Part shown: positions 15,210-24,363 of the stretch, one piece after another
Layout: each line of letters opens with the position of its first letter
Position numbering within the stretch: the stretch's first letter is position 1
Assembly (NCBI GenBank): GCA_017695025.1
Contig: JADILX010000125.1
Span: 1 to 36,187 of the forward strand
Reading direction: 5' to 3'
Source of the DNA: Candidatus Cryptobacteroides excrementavium
Lineage (GTDB): Bacteria > Bacteroidota > Bacteroidia > Bacteroidales > UBA932
DNA: 36,187 bases
Notes under the pieces: model-generated
The model's input: the letters and a program-made list of their open reading frames with translations, nothing else
Databases searched by the model: none
What the model was told of the DNA's origin: nothing
Position numbers and translations under genes: made by a program

Positions 15210-16631
15210 ATGAAAAAGCCAAGGTTGTCTTTCGGACAGATCTGGAATCTCAGTTTCGGATTTCTGGGCGTGCAGATAGGATATTCACTGCAGAATTCCA
15301 ACACATCCTCGATTTTCGAGTCATTAGGTGCAGATGTCAGCCACCTGAGTTATTTCTGGCTGGCGGCTCCGCTTGCCGGCATGATCATACAGCCCATTGT
15401 CGGCATGTTTTCTGACGGGACCTGGACAAGGTTCGGCCGGAGAATCCCGTATATTCTTGGAGGGGCGCTTGTCTCGACTGTCGCCCTGCTCCTTATGCCC
15501 AACTGCCCGGTGCTTCTGGCTATTGCCCCTCTGGCAATGGGGGCGTTCATCCTCCTTTTCATGGATCTTTCGTTCAATGTGACCATGCAGCCGTTCCGGG
15601 CTCTCGTGGCGGATATGCTGGATGATTCCCAGAAGACGCAGGGATATGTGGTGCAGACTTTTCTGATCAATCTCGGTGCCGTGATCGGGGCATTCCTCCC
15701 GCTGATGATGACGTGGTTCGGAGTCCCGGACGAGGCTGCTCCAGGCCAGGTGTCGAGGCATATTGCATATTCATACTATGCAGGAGGCATCATCCTCCTT
15801 CTGACTGTGCTTGTTACTTCGTTCAAAACCAAGGAATATCCTCCACAGGAGTTTGCTGAATACAACGGTCTTGACTGTGAGCCGGGCAAGGGAGACGGTG
15901 CAGAAGTCCATTCTGCCGGAGAAGACCATCCTGCCGGAGAAGGTATCCCGCAGGCAGCAGGTCCTGACAAGAAGCCGGGATTCCTGTCGCTCATGCGAAA
16001 TATCCCGAAGGTGATGCTCCAGTTGGGGGTGGTCCAGTTTTTCTCATGGGCTGCGCTTTTTCTCATGTGGACCTATCTGAAACCGGCAATTACAGGGGTC
16101 GTTACTGACCCGGCGACAGGACAGGTGCTTTCTGACGGGGCGACACAGACATGGGTGGGCGTTCTGAACGGCATATATCCGATACCGGCATGTCTGGTGT
16201 CCATTTTCCTGGGCCGCATAGCCGCAAGATACGGCAATAAGACTGTATATGCCCTATGTCTTCTTTGCGGGGCACTTGGCTTTGCCGGACTGATGTTCAT
16301 TCACAACCAGTATCTGATGATGCTGCCTATGGTTGGAATCGGCATAGCATGGGCCGGCATTCTCGCAATGCCGTACTCCATACTTTCCCGGGGTGTGGAT
16401 GCCAGAAGCATGGGCGCATATATGGGAATATTCAATTTTACCATTACAATCCCCCAGATTGTCATCGGGCTTACCGGCGGACTGATAGTGAAACAGGCTT
16501 TTGGCTCTGATGCAGGTCTCATGCTGGGGCTTGCCTCCGTCTTCATGCTCTTCGCGGCAATATCAGTTGCCTTTGTGCGCCAGACGGATTCCGGTCAGGC
16601 GTGCCATGTTACAGAGAAGAAACAGTTATGA
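15210..16631 (+). CDS. SLC45/GPH-type MFS sugar transporter (maltose or glucose uptake)
   Basis: This 473-residue inner-membrane protein has about twelve transmembrane segments. LSFGQIWNLSFGFLGVQIGYSLQNSNTSSIFESLGA and GMFSDGTWTRFGRRIPYILGG are typical of the SLC45/sucrose-symporter group of MFS carriers, which are found in Bacteroidetes starch loci and likely move maltose or glucose with protons. The hydrophilic loop near the middle (about residues 215-255) contains a short repeated SAGEDHPAGEG-like stretch. It is the first gene after the promoter and LytTR site. Only 32 nt separate it from susC, so it is probably the first gene of the sus operon. A near-consensus TACATTTT at 16632-16639 could give susC extra initiation. 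Confidence 0.87.
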   Translation: MKKPRLSFGQIWNLSFGFLGVQIGYSLQNSNTSSIFESLGADVSHLSYFWLAAPLAGMIIQPIVGMFSDGTWTRFGRRIPYILGGALVSTVALLLMPNCPVLLAIAPLAMGAFILLFMDLSFNVTMQPFRALVADMLDDSQKTQGYVVQTFLINLGAVIGAFLPLMMTWFGVPDEAAPGQVSRHIAYSYYAGGIILLLTVLVTSFKTKEYPPQEFAEYNGLDCEPGKGDGAEVHSAGEDHPAGEGIPQAAGPDKKPGFLSLMRNIPKVMLQLGVVQFFSWAALFLMWTYLKPAITGVVTDPATGQVLSDGATQTWVGVLNGIYPIPACLVSIFLGRIAARYGNKTVYALCLLCGALGFAGLMFIHNQYLMMLPMVGIGIAWAGILAMPYSILSRGVDARSMGAYMGIFNFTITIPQIVIGLTGGLIVKQAFGSDAGLMLGLASVFMLFAAISVAFVRQTDSGQACHVTEKKQL

Positions 16632-16663
16632 TACATTTTTAAAAATAATATTATAATAACCCT

Positions 16664-19600
16664 ATGAACAGAATTCTTTCCTTATTTGCGGGGCTTGTGC
16701 TTTTCGGTATTTTTGCCCCTCCCGTATCTGCCGATGGCGGATATGAGGTGAAAGGAGTCGTCTATGATCAGCTGGGGCCGGTCATCGGTGCCACGATTAT
16801 GGAGCAAGGGACTTCCAACGGAACATCATCCGGCCTTGACGGAGACTTCATCCTTGTCGTGTCCGGGCCGGATGCAGTGGTGGAGATCAGTTGCATCGGT
16901 TACAAGGCATTGTCGTTCAAGGCATCTGAACTTCCGGCCTCAATCACATTGCATGAGGATACGCTTTTCCTTGATGATGTGGTGGTCATCGGTTACGGCA
17001 CTGTTAAGAAAGAGGATATGACGGGCTCGGTCACTGCCATCAAGTCTGAAGAACTGAACAGGGGAGCGGTGGTCTCAACCCAGGACATGCTGAAAGGCAA
17101 GGTGCCGGGTCTGCAGATTATCCCTGGAGACGGCGGTCCGGGCTCGGGTTCGACAATCCGTATCCGCGGTGCTGCATCCCTGAATGCCTCCAATGACCCG
17201 CTCATCGTGATAGATGGGGTCCCTATCGCTGTGGACGGCGGTGCAGGAATGGCCAATCCTCTTGAGACCATCAATCCGAACGATATAGAGTCCTTTACCG
17301 TGTTGAAGGACGCATCTTCCGCTGCCATCTACGGCTCACGTGCCTCTAACGGTGTCATCATCATCACCACAAAGAAAGGCAAGGGCTCAAGGCCGCAGGT
17401 AAGTTACAGCGGAAGCGTGAGCGTGCAGACAAATTCAAAGCGCATTCCTACGATGACTCCGGGCGAGTTCCGCGACTTCGTAAACACAACGTTCCCTGCC
17501 GGGACACCGACAGGCGACTATATCCAGGAGCATATGGGTACTGTGGATACTGATTATCAGGATATGGTTTTCCGCACAGCCATTTCGCATGACCACAACG
17601 TGAGCCTCAGCGGAAACGTGAAGGAAAGGATGCCGTACAGGGCGTCAGTTGGCTGGACCAGCCAGCAGGGTACCCTCCATACATCCAAGTACGACCGTGG
17701 TACGGTAGACATCAGCCTGTCACCGAATTTCTTTGACAAGCATCTTACTGTCAGCCTCTCGGGACGTGGAGTGTACACTGACCAGACGTATGCGAGCGGG
17801 AGTGTGGTAGGTGCGGCGGCATTTTTCAATCCTACCCAGGACCCTTATTTCAGGAACGATGACGGTTCGATAGACTATACAACGACTAACGGATTCTGGA
17901 ACTATGGTTCCGGACGCGGAGAAAATTTCACCCCGAACAACCTTCTTGGGGCAGGCCCCCTGTCACAGTTGTTCGATGTGGAAAACTGGGGAAAGGCCAT
18001 GAGAATGATAGGCAATGTGTCGGCGGACTATAAGGTCCATGGCTTTGAGGCCTTGAAGTTCAACCTCAGCCTTGGCCTTGACATGTCGAAATATACTGCA
18101 TACAGCGGAGTGAACCCTGGCTCATACCAGGCCTATGCCGATACTGAGAACAGAGGGATAGGCCAGCATTCAGAATCTGTCAATTTCCGCCGCAACCAGG
18201 TCCTCGAGTTCTACGGCAACTTCAACAAGGAGTGGGGGATACACCATCTCGACCTGATGGCCGGATATTCATGGCAGCATTTCTACAGTTCTGACCGCAG
18301 TGTGACCTATTTCAATGTCACAAACGAGCAGAAAGGCGATGACTCCCGTTATCCGCGCAACAGACAGGAAAGTTACCTGGTCTCTTTCTACGGGCGTATA
18401 AATTATTCCATCGACTCCAGATACCTGTTTACGTTCTCATTGCGAAATGACGCATCGTCGCGCTTCTCGCCTGACACGCGCTGGGGTCTCTTCCCTTCCG
18501 GAGCCTTTGCGTGGAACATCAAGGAAGAGCAGTTCCTTAAGAACTTCTCTCCGCTGACACAACTTAAACTCCGTCTCAGCGCCGGTCAGACCGGTCAGCA
18601 GGAAATCGGAAGCAATTATCCGTATATGGCCATATATAATGTGTCTTCGGATGTCTACAAGCAGTATTACATGGGAGATGCCGGCTATCAGTTCTATGTC
18701 ACTCCGGGAGCCTATGATCCTGGCATAAAATGGGAAACTACTACCACCTATAATGTCGGGGTCGACTTCGGCTTTTTCAATGACAGGCTCACGGGTAATG
18801 TGGATGCGTATCTTCGCCAGACCGACGACCTCTTGAACAGCGTCATCATACCTGTGGGAGCCAGTTTCGGAAATACCGTACTCACAAATATCGGTTCGAT
18901 GCAGAACAAGGGCCTGGAATTTTCCATCAATGCTATTCCTGTCCAGACTGAAGACTGGCATCTGTCCATAGGATTCAACGGGACGTTCCAGGACACAAGG
19001 TTCACCAAACTGAACAATAGCAATGATCCGGATTATGCCATCCAGGTCGGCAGCATCAGTAAGGGTACCGGCAGCATGCTCAGTGTACACAAGGTGGGCT
19101 ATGCCCCGTATTCATACAGGACATTCCAGCAGGTCTACGATTCTGACGGAAATCCTATCCAGAATGCTCTCGTGGACAGGGACGGGGACGGCAGCATCAC
19201 TGATGCCGACCGTTACATCTCCGGCAAGAGCCCGAATGCGAAATTCTATTATGGACTGAATCTCAAGCTGACCTGGAAAAACTGGGATTTCGGGTTCAAT
19301 GGCCATGGTTCTGCAGGAAACTGGCTTTTCAATGATTTTGCATCTTCCAACTCTACCGCATATCTGGACATGAACAGCGGAAACCTTCCTAACTTTGCAA
19401 AATATGTCAAGACGACAGGCTTTACTGAAGCCAACAGCGGTGAGCAGTGGTATTCGGACATGTTTCTTGAGAATGCCTCTTTCTTCAGGATGGACGATAT
19501 AAACCTCGGCTACACTTTCAGGGATATCAAGAACTGGAACGGAGACATAAGGCTGGCGTTCAGCGTCCAGAATGTATTCGTCATCACCGGGTACAGCGGA

Positions 19601-19693
19601 GTCGATCCTGAACTGCCGGGGACTACCGGTATCGACAACACCATGTGGCCGAGGCCTAGGACATATTCACTGAGGGTGAACATTAACTTTTAA
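16664..19693 (+). CDS. susC: SusC-type TonB-dependent outer-membrane transporter
   Basis: This 1009-residue protein would import starch oligosaccharides across the outer membrane with TonB energy. A signal peptide ends at PVSA (about residue 23). A carboxypeptidase-regulatory-like domain follows (about 28-105, EVKGVVYDQLGPVIGATIMEQG). The TonB-box region DDVVVIGYGTVKKEDMTGS is typical, and a plug domain contains IRIRGAASLNASNDPLIVIDGVP and the SusC hallmark LKDASSAAIYGSRASNGVIIITTKKG. The remainder is a 22-stranded barrel ending in a terminal Phe (RVNINF). It is followed 15 nt later by susD. Starch specificity is inferred from the neighbouring amylases. Confidence 0.96.
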   Translation: MNRILSLFAGLVLFGIFAPPVSADGGYEVKGVVYDQLGPVIGATIMEQGTSNGTSSGLDGDFILVVSGPDAVVEISCIGYKALSFKASELPASITLHEDTLFLDDVVVIGYGTVKKEDMTGSVTAIKSEELNRGAVVSTQDMLKGKVPGLQIIPGDGGPGSGSTIRIRGAASLNASNDPLIVIDGVPIAVDGGAGMANPLETINPNDIESFTVLKDASSAAIYGSRASNGVIIITTKKGKGSRPQVSYSGSVSVQTNSKRIPTMTPGEFRDFVNTTFPAGTPTGDYIQEHMGTVDTDYQDMVFRTAISHDHNVSLSGNVKERMPYRASVGWTSQQGTLHTSKYDRGTVDISLSPNFFDKHLTVSLSGRGVYTDQTYASGSVVGAAAFFNPTQDPYFRNDDGSIDYTTTNGFWNYGSGRGENFTPNNLLGAGPLSQLFDVENWGKAMRMIGNVSADYKVHGFEALKFNLSLGLDMSKYTAYSGVNPGSYQAYADTENRGIGQHSESVNFRRNQVLEFYGNFNKEWGIHHLDLMAGYSWQHFYSSDRSVTYFNVTNEQKGDDSRYPRNRQESYLVSFYGRINYSIDSRYLFTFSLRNDASSRFSPDTRWGLFPSGAFAWNIKEEQFLKNFSPLTQLKLRLSAGQTGQQEIGSNYPYMAIYNVSSDVYKQYYMGDAGYQFYVTPGAYDPGIKWETTTTYNVGVDFGFFNDRLTGNVDAYLRQTDDLLNSVIIPVGASFGNTVLTNIGSMQNKGLEFSINAIPVQTEDWHLSIGFNGTFQDTRFTKLNNSNDPDYAIQVGSISKGTGSMLSVHKVGYAPYSYRTFQQVYDSDGNPIQNALVDRDGDGSITDADRYISGKSPNAKFYYGLNLKLTWKNWDFGFNGHGSAGNWLFNDFASSNSTAYLDMNSGNLPNFAKYVKTTGFTEANSGEQWYSDMFLENASFFRMDDINLGYTFRDIKNWNGDIRLAFSVQNVFVITGYSGVDPELPGTTGIDNTMWPRPRTYSLRVNINF

Positions 19694-19708
19694 TGAATTC
19701 CGGAAATC

Positions 19709-21409
19709 ATGAAAACGAGATATAATAAATTCTTATCTTTCGCAGCCGGACTGCTTGTGGCATCCGGAATGACATCCTGCATCGGAGATCTGGATACCGT
19801 TCCTCTCAACCCGAACGACAAGGTGGAGCAGAATGCGTATGGTACTGATGAAGCCGGCTATCTGCAGGGGCTGGCCAGACTCTATTTCCAGTTTATTACC
19901 AATGACACCAAGGACCTGCAGGTCAGCGATGGCGGGTCGGCGGAACTTATCCGCGCCTACTGGTCCGTGCAGGAGACTTCTACTGACGAGGCCAAATGCG
20001 CATGGAGCGATGATGCCTGGGTAAGGGCCCTCAATACGAACACATGGACCGAAGCCCAGAATGACGCTACTTATGCCGTCTATGTAAGGACATTGCAGGG
20101 GATTGTCTATATCAACGATTTTCTCCGTCAGACGACCGATAAAAAACTGGAGGAACGCGGTGTCGGCCCTGAAGTGGCTGCCAAGGTGGCGGGGTTCAGG
20201 GCGGAAGCAAGATTCCTGAGGGCATATCTTTACTGGATAGCCGTTGATACTTTCGGCAATGTGCCGTTTATCACCGAGGATTCGCCTTTCGGGATAAATG
20301 TTTTGCCTGAGCAGGGCACCCGTGCCGAGATTTTCAATTTCTGCATAGATGAACTTGAAGATCTTGTCGCTGACGGCAGTGCCATGCCGGAGGCAAGGAC
20401 GAATTATCCGCGTGCGGACAAAGGTTCCGTCTACGGCCTTCTCGCCCGGATGTATCTGAATGCTGAGGTATATACTTCCGTGCCGATGTGGGAAGAGGCC
20501 AAGGCCGCCTGCGAGAAGATATTTACAATGGGATATCAGTTGTGTCCAGACTATGCCTCCCTGTTCCGCGGGGACAACGGGGAGAATCTGGAGGCACGGA
20601 ACGAATTCCTTTTCGCGATAGCATACGATGCCGAGAATTCGCAGTCTTTCGGCGGGACTACCTATCTTACATTTGCAGCGATAGCCCAGGACGATATCCG
20701 CGAGATGGAAACTGATACTCCGGACGGGAAACAGACAGTAACGTATTATCCTAACGGAGTAAACGGAGGCTGGGGCGGCATCAGGGTTCCGTATGAGTTT
20801 GTATTGAAGTATTTCCAGGTCGAAGACACCGACTATTCTTCTGGCGAATATACCTGCACCGACAAACGCGGACAGATGTTCTGCATCGCAGGCCGGGAGG
20901 AATCGATGGAAGATGCTCTCTATGTATTCCTGAACGGATGGTCATGCCTGAAATTCAACAATGTGCCTCATGACAAGACTCCTGAGGAATACGGGGATGT
21001 AGCCGTGACGAAGGCTTACAGCGACATCGATTTCCCTCTTATCCGTCTTGGAGAGATTTATCTGATCTATGCGGAAGCCTGCCTCGAACTCAATGAGCCT
21101 GAAACAGCCCTCCAGTATCTTCAGGATCTTTCTCAGAGAGCCGGAGTAGAAGCCCCTGAAGGCTACAACAGGAACTATCTTATAGAAGAACGGGCTAGGG
21201 AACTGATGTGGGAAGGCCACCGCAGGACTGACCTTATCCGCTGGGGTGTTTTCCACACTTCCGATTTTCTCTGGCCATACAAGGGCGGAGACTCGTTCCG
21301 TGGACAGGGATTCGACCAGTACAAGACATTGTTTGCACTGCCTTTGACCGACATTACGGCCAACGGTACCCTCGTGCAAAATCCGGGATACAAGCAGACT
21401 GAAAATTAA
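19709..21409 (+). CDS. susD: SusD-type starch-binding lipoprotein
   Basis: This 566-residue surface lipoprotein forms the lid of SusC and helps deliver glycan to it. The lipobox is MTSC with Cys24, followed by IGDLDTVPLNPND, the usual SusD/RagB opening (LDTVP-NP). The TPR-like helical framework is visible in EAGYLQGLARLYFQF, AEARFLRAYLYWIAVDTFGNVPFITED and RADKGSVYGLLARMYLNAEVY. The C-terminal SusD part has IRLGEIYLIYAEACLELNE and ERARELMWEGHRRTDLIRWG. The length is close to that of B. thetaiotaomicron SusD (about 550). The susE-like gene starts 8 nt after its stop. Confidence 0.96.
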   Translation: MKTRYNKFLSFAAGLLVASGMTSCIGDLDTVPLNPNDKVEQNAYGTDEAGYLQGLARLYFQFITNDTKDLQVSDGGSAELIRAYWSVQETSTDEAKCAWSDDAWVRALNTNTWTEAQNDATYAVYVRTLQGIVYINDFLRQTTDKKLEERGVGPEVAAKVAGFRAEARFLRAYLYWIAVDTFGNVPFITEDSPFGINVLPEQGTRAEIFNFCIDELEDLVADGSAMPEARTNYPRADKGSVYGLLARMYLNAEVYTSVPMWEEAKAACEKIFTMGYQLCPDYASLFRGDNGENLEARNEFLFAIAYDAENSQSFGGTTYLTFAAIAQDDIREMETDTPDGKQTVTYYPNGVNGGWGGIRVPYEFVLKYFQVEDTDYSSGEYTCTDKRGQMFCIAGREESMEDALYVFLNGWSCLKFNNVPHDKTPEEYGDVAVTKAYSDIDFPLIRLGEIYLIYAEACLELNEPETALQYLQDLSQRAGVEAPEGYNRNYLIEERARELMWEGHRRTDLIRWGVFHTSDFLWPYKGGDSFRGQGFDQYKTLFALPLTDITANGTLVQNPGYKQTEN

Positions 21410-21417
21410 CACGATAT

Positions 21418-24336
21418 ATGATGAGACCATTTGGATATATAATGATGATGGCAGCGGCCGCCACTCTGACGTTCGGCTGCCAGCAACTCGAAGAAATGCG
21501 GCTCCTGCCGCCTGAGCAGGTCGTGCCGCCGGTTCTCAATCCGCTCGGAATAACCGAACTCGTGATTACGGACGACAATCTTGACGAGACGGTGTCCTTT
21601 GCCTGGGATGCCGCCGATTTCGGAGTACGTGCACAGGCTTCCTATACCATCGAGGCGGAATACGATGATCCTGTGTCAGGTACAGAAGGGACGAGGGTCG
21701 TCATTTCACAGGGTATTGCCGGCACGTCCTACGAGGCTTCCTATGAGGACATAAACTATATGCTCGGCCTTGCCGCCGATATGGGTGGAGCCGGAGTGCC
21801 GCTGGATACTCCGAGCGATGTGGATTTCTATGTCAGTGCATCAGTGGGAACAGGCGGGGAAAAGTATTATTCCGAGCCTGTAGACCTGAAAGTCACAGTG
21901 ATATATGCCGAGCCGAGATATCCGAAAGTATGGGTAATCGGGAAATACTGCAACTGGGAGCATGCCCGTTCGCAGTTCCTTTTCAGTTTCGACAGCAATG
22001 CGGAGTATGAAGGCGTGGTGGATTTCGGGCAGAATCATCTGGACTACAATTCCGGAACATCCGATGATGCCGGATTCAAACTGACAGGAGCGGCCAGCTG
22101 GAACAATGCTACCGGGAACTGGGGCCTCGGCGGTACTGCCCCGGAAGAGGAGGCAGAGCAGATAACCCTCTCCGTGGCCGGAGGCAACATCGCCAATGTC
22201 TACGGATACAGATACTACAGTTTTGCATTCAATACCACTACGCGCAGACTGACTAAGCAGGTCGGATTTGACAGATTCGTTGTCAAAGGCTCGGCCATAG
22301 GGGATGAGGAGCGGGAAATGACATTCGATACAGGCTCGCAGGAGTTCTATATCGATGCGGCTCTTGAGGCAGGAGACCTTCTCTTCGGGTTTGCGGACGG
22401 AGCGGAAAGGACCTGGCTCGGTTCATTGACCACAGGCATACTCGACGGAGCCGGGGCGAATCCTGTCACAGCGCCTGCCGGCGAATACAGAATCTATGTA
22501 AATCTGAATAATACGGAGGAGCGCACATATGAATTCAATGCCGGGGATTATGGCAAGGAGACTGAAGACGAGGAGGAAATCACCGATCCTACAGGTCATA
22601 CATGGGGTCTGACAGGTGATGCCATCAATGACTGGGGAAATGCAGTAGATACCGAGACCGGAGAGGCTGTTCCTGATACTCCTCTGGTCCTTGACGGTGA
22701 CTATTATGTGCGCAAGAATGTGCATCTTACTGCCGGCGAGAAGTTCAAATTGCGCTACGACAACAGATGGCAGGATGACGAGACATCTGAAAACCTCAGT
22801 TTCGGCGGCTATAATGGGGCCGAAGTCGGGCTGGAGTCAGGCAGAGGTGTACAATTGTCGCGAGGCGGCGGTAATCTCCATGTCCTGGCAGATGGAGACT
22901 ATGATATCTATTTCAACGAATCTATGGCCCTCATCCACATCCGTGAAGCAGGCTCAGAGGCTCCTGGTGCCGTTACATGGGGAATTGTGGGCTCATTTAC
23001 CGGATGGGCAGACGGAGAGGATCTGGAGATGACACGTGCCGAGGACAGGAATGCCGGATACTATGTTTACGAAGGGCTCGGCCTGACCACCGAAGATTCC
23101 TTCAAGTTCCGGAACGGCAACGCCTGGGTCTATGACTCAAGCAACCAGATAGCCGCTGGCAGCAGCGACCCTGTGTCAGTCGGAACAGCCTTGAGTCTGG
23201 TCAAAGGCTCCTCTTCGAATGATATCAAAGTGGCTGAAGACGGTACGTACGATATCATTCTTTATCCTGAGCAGGCTTTTGCATACATCATCAGTTCCGG
23301 TGCGGACTTCGAAACCCCTGCTAAAGTATCATGGGGAGTGACCGGTACCATGACAGGCTGGCTGAATGACAGGGACATCCTGATGGATTCCGAAGACGGA
23401 TATTATGTCATAAAGGGCCTTGATCTGTCTGCAGGTGCGGAATTCAGGCTCAGGTACGGGAACAATGACGGCAGCCGCAGTTATGGCCTGTCCGCGGATA
23501 CTCCGATGGAGGCTTCCCCTGATGCACATCTTCTGACATCCGGAGGACAGGGCAGAATACGGGTGAGCGAAGCGGGAGAATACGATATCTATCTTAATGA
23601 AGAATACGGAGTGATGTATATGCTCGAGTCCGGCTCGGAGGCACCGGCGCCGTTCAGTTTCGGCATCCAGTCCAACATTACCGATGGAATGCCGGACCTG
23701 ACCATGACGGCAAATGGAGAGTATTTCGTCTGCAAGAATGTCTGGTTCCCGTCGGGTGTGGACAACTGGCTGAAGGTCAGGGTAAGCAGTAATGACGGTA
23801 TCACATGGGGCGGAACATACATAGACTATGACACCAAGATCTCCGCTGTGCTGGGAGGTGATGCCATAGTCCCGACCGATGTCATACCGGGATGGTCCGG
23901 GGCCTACGATGTCTGGTTCAGTTATGACCGTCAGGAAATCTATATAATGGGTCCTGGCAAGCATCCGTCAGAGGCTGCAGGGGAGGTGTCCGAGTGGGGA
24001 ATCGTCGGACATTTCAGCGACTGGGGCAATGACAGGATGATGTCCATGGAAAGGGGTATCTTTGTCTACAGAGGCCTGACTTTTGACACGGACAATGATT
24101 CTTCTACGGGGTCCAATGCGATCAAGATCAGACTCGGAGGCGGCTGGGACAACGGCGGCAATATCGGGCCTTCCGGCAGTGATGTCAATGCTATCCCTGG
24201 TGATGCAATAACTGTCATAAATGACGGCGGGTCGAAAAATATCATTGTCCCGAAAGGAACATACGACATCTGGTTCGATCCCGAAGCCATGAAAGTCTGG
24301 GTGATGTCTTCCGGCCAGATCCCTTCCGGTTATTAG
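21418..24336 (+). CDS. Enlarged SusE/SusF-like multi-module starch-binding lipoprotein
   Basis: This 972-residue protein begins with a lipobox LTFGC (Cys21) followed by acidic residues, as in surface-exported lipoproteins. A SusE N-terminal Ig-like domain spans about 35-165. I then see seven repeated modules, beginning near residues 169 (PKVWVIGKYCNW), 287 (FVVKGSAIGD), 394 (HTWGLTGDAINDW), 519 (VTWGIVGSFTGW), 637 (VSWGVTGTMTGW), 746 (FSFGIQSNITDG) and 858 (SEWGIVGHFSDW). Most end in a DIYFNE-like or DIWF strand and an I(Y/H)I or VWVM strand. These look like the starch-binding modules of SusE (two) and SusF (three), so one polypeptide here would replace both. The fourth to seventh modules are most alike and suggest internal duplication. 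Module 6 lacks the GW motif. It would trap starch at the surface. Confidence 0.82.
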   Translation: MMRPFGYIMMMAAAATLTFGCQQLEEMRLLPPEQVVPPVLNPLGITELVITDDNLDETVSFAWDAADFGVRAQASYTIEAEYDDPVSGTEGTRVVISQGIAGTSYEASYEDINYMLGLAADMGGAGVPLDTPSDVDFYVSASVGTGGEKYYSEPVDLKVTVIYAEPRYPKVWVIGKYCNWEHARSQFLFSFDSNAEYEGVVDFGQNHLDYNSGTSDDAGFKLTGAASWNNATGNWGLGGTAPEEEAEQITLSVAGGNIANVYGYRYYSFAFNTTTRRLTKQVGFDRFVVKGSAIGDEEREMTFDTGSQEFYIDAALEAGDLLFGFADGAERTWLGSLTTGILDGAGANPVTAPAGEYRIYVNLNNTEERTYEFNAGDYGKETEDEEEITDPTGHTWGLTGDAINDWGNAVDTETGEAVPDTPLVLDGDYYVRKNVHLTAGEKFKLRYDNRWQDDETSENLSFGGYNGAEVGLESGRGVQLSRGGGNLHVLADGDYDIYFNESMALIHIREAGSEAPGAVTWGIVGSFTGWADGEDLEMTRAEDRNAGYYVYEGLGLTTEDSFKFRNGNAWVYDSSNQIAAGSSDPVSVGTALSLVKGSSSNDIKVAEDGTYDIILYPEQAFAYIISSGADFETPAKVSWGVTGTMTGWLNDRDILMDSEDGYYVIKGLDLSAGAEFRLRYGNNDGSRSYGLSADTPMEASPDAHLLTSGGQGRIRVSEAGEYDIYLNEEYGVMYMLESGSEAPAPFSFGIQSNITDGMPDLTMTANGEYFVCKNVWFPSGVDNWLKVRVSSNDGITWGGTYIDYDTKISAVLGGDAIVPTDVIPGWSGAYDVWFSYDRQEIYIMGPGKHPSEAAGEVSEWGIVGHFSDWGNDRMMSMERGIFVYRGLTFDTDNDSSTGSNAIKIRLGGGWDNGGNIGPSGSDVNAIPGDAITVINDGGSKNIIVPKGTYDIWFDPEAMKVWVMSSGQIPSGY

Positions 24337-24363
24337 AGAATACTTTAAAAGAAATACAGAAAA

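Noticed and set aside
16632-16639. TACATTTT as an independent susC promoter
   Set aside because: It matches 7 of 8 positions but lacks the final G and any -33 element, so I mention it only under the SLC45 transporter.
23329-23964. 211-residue minus-strand ORF inside the SusE-like gene
   Set aside because: It is antisense to repeated modules; no motif or start signal supports it.
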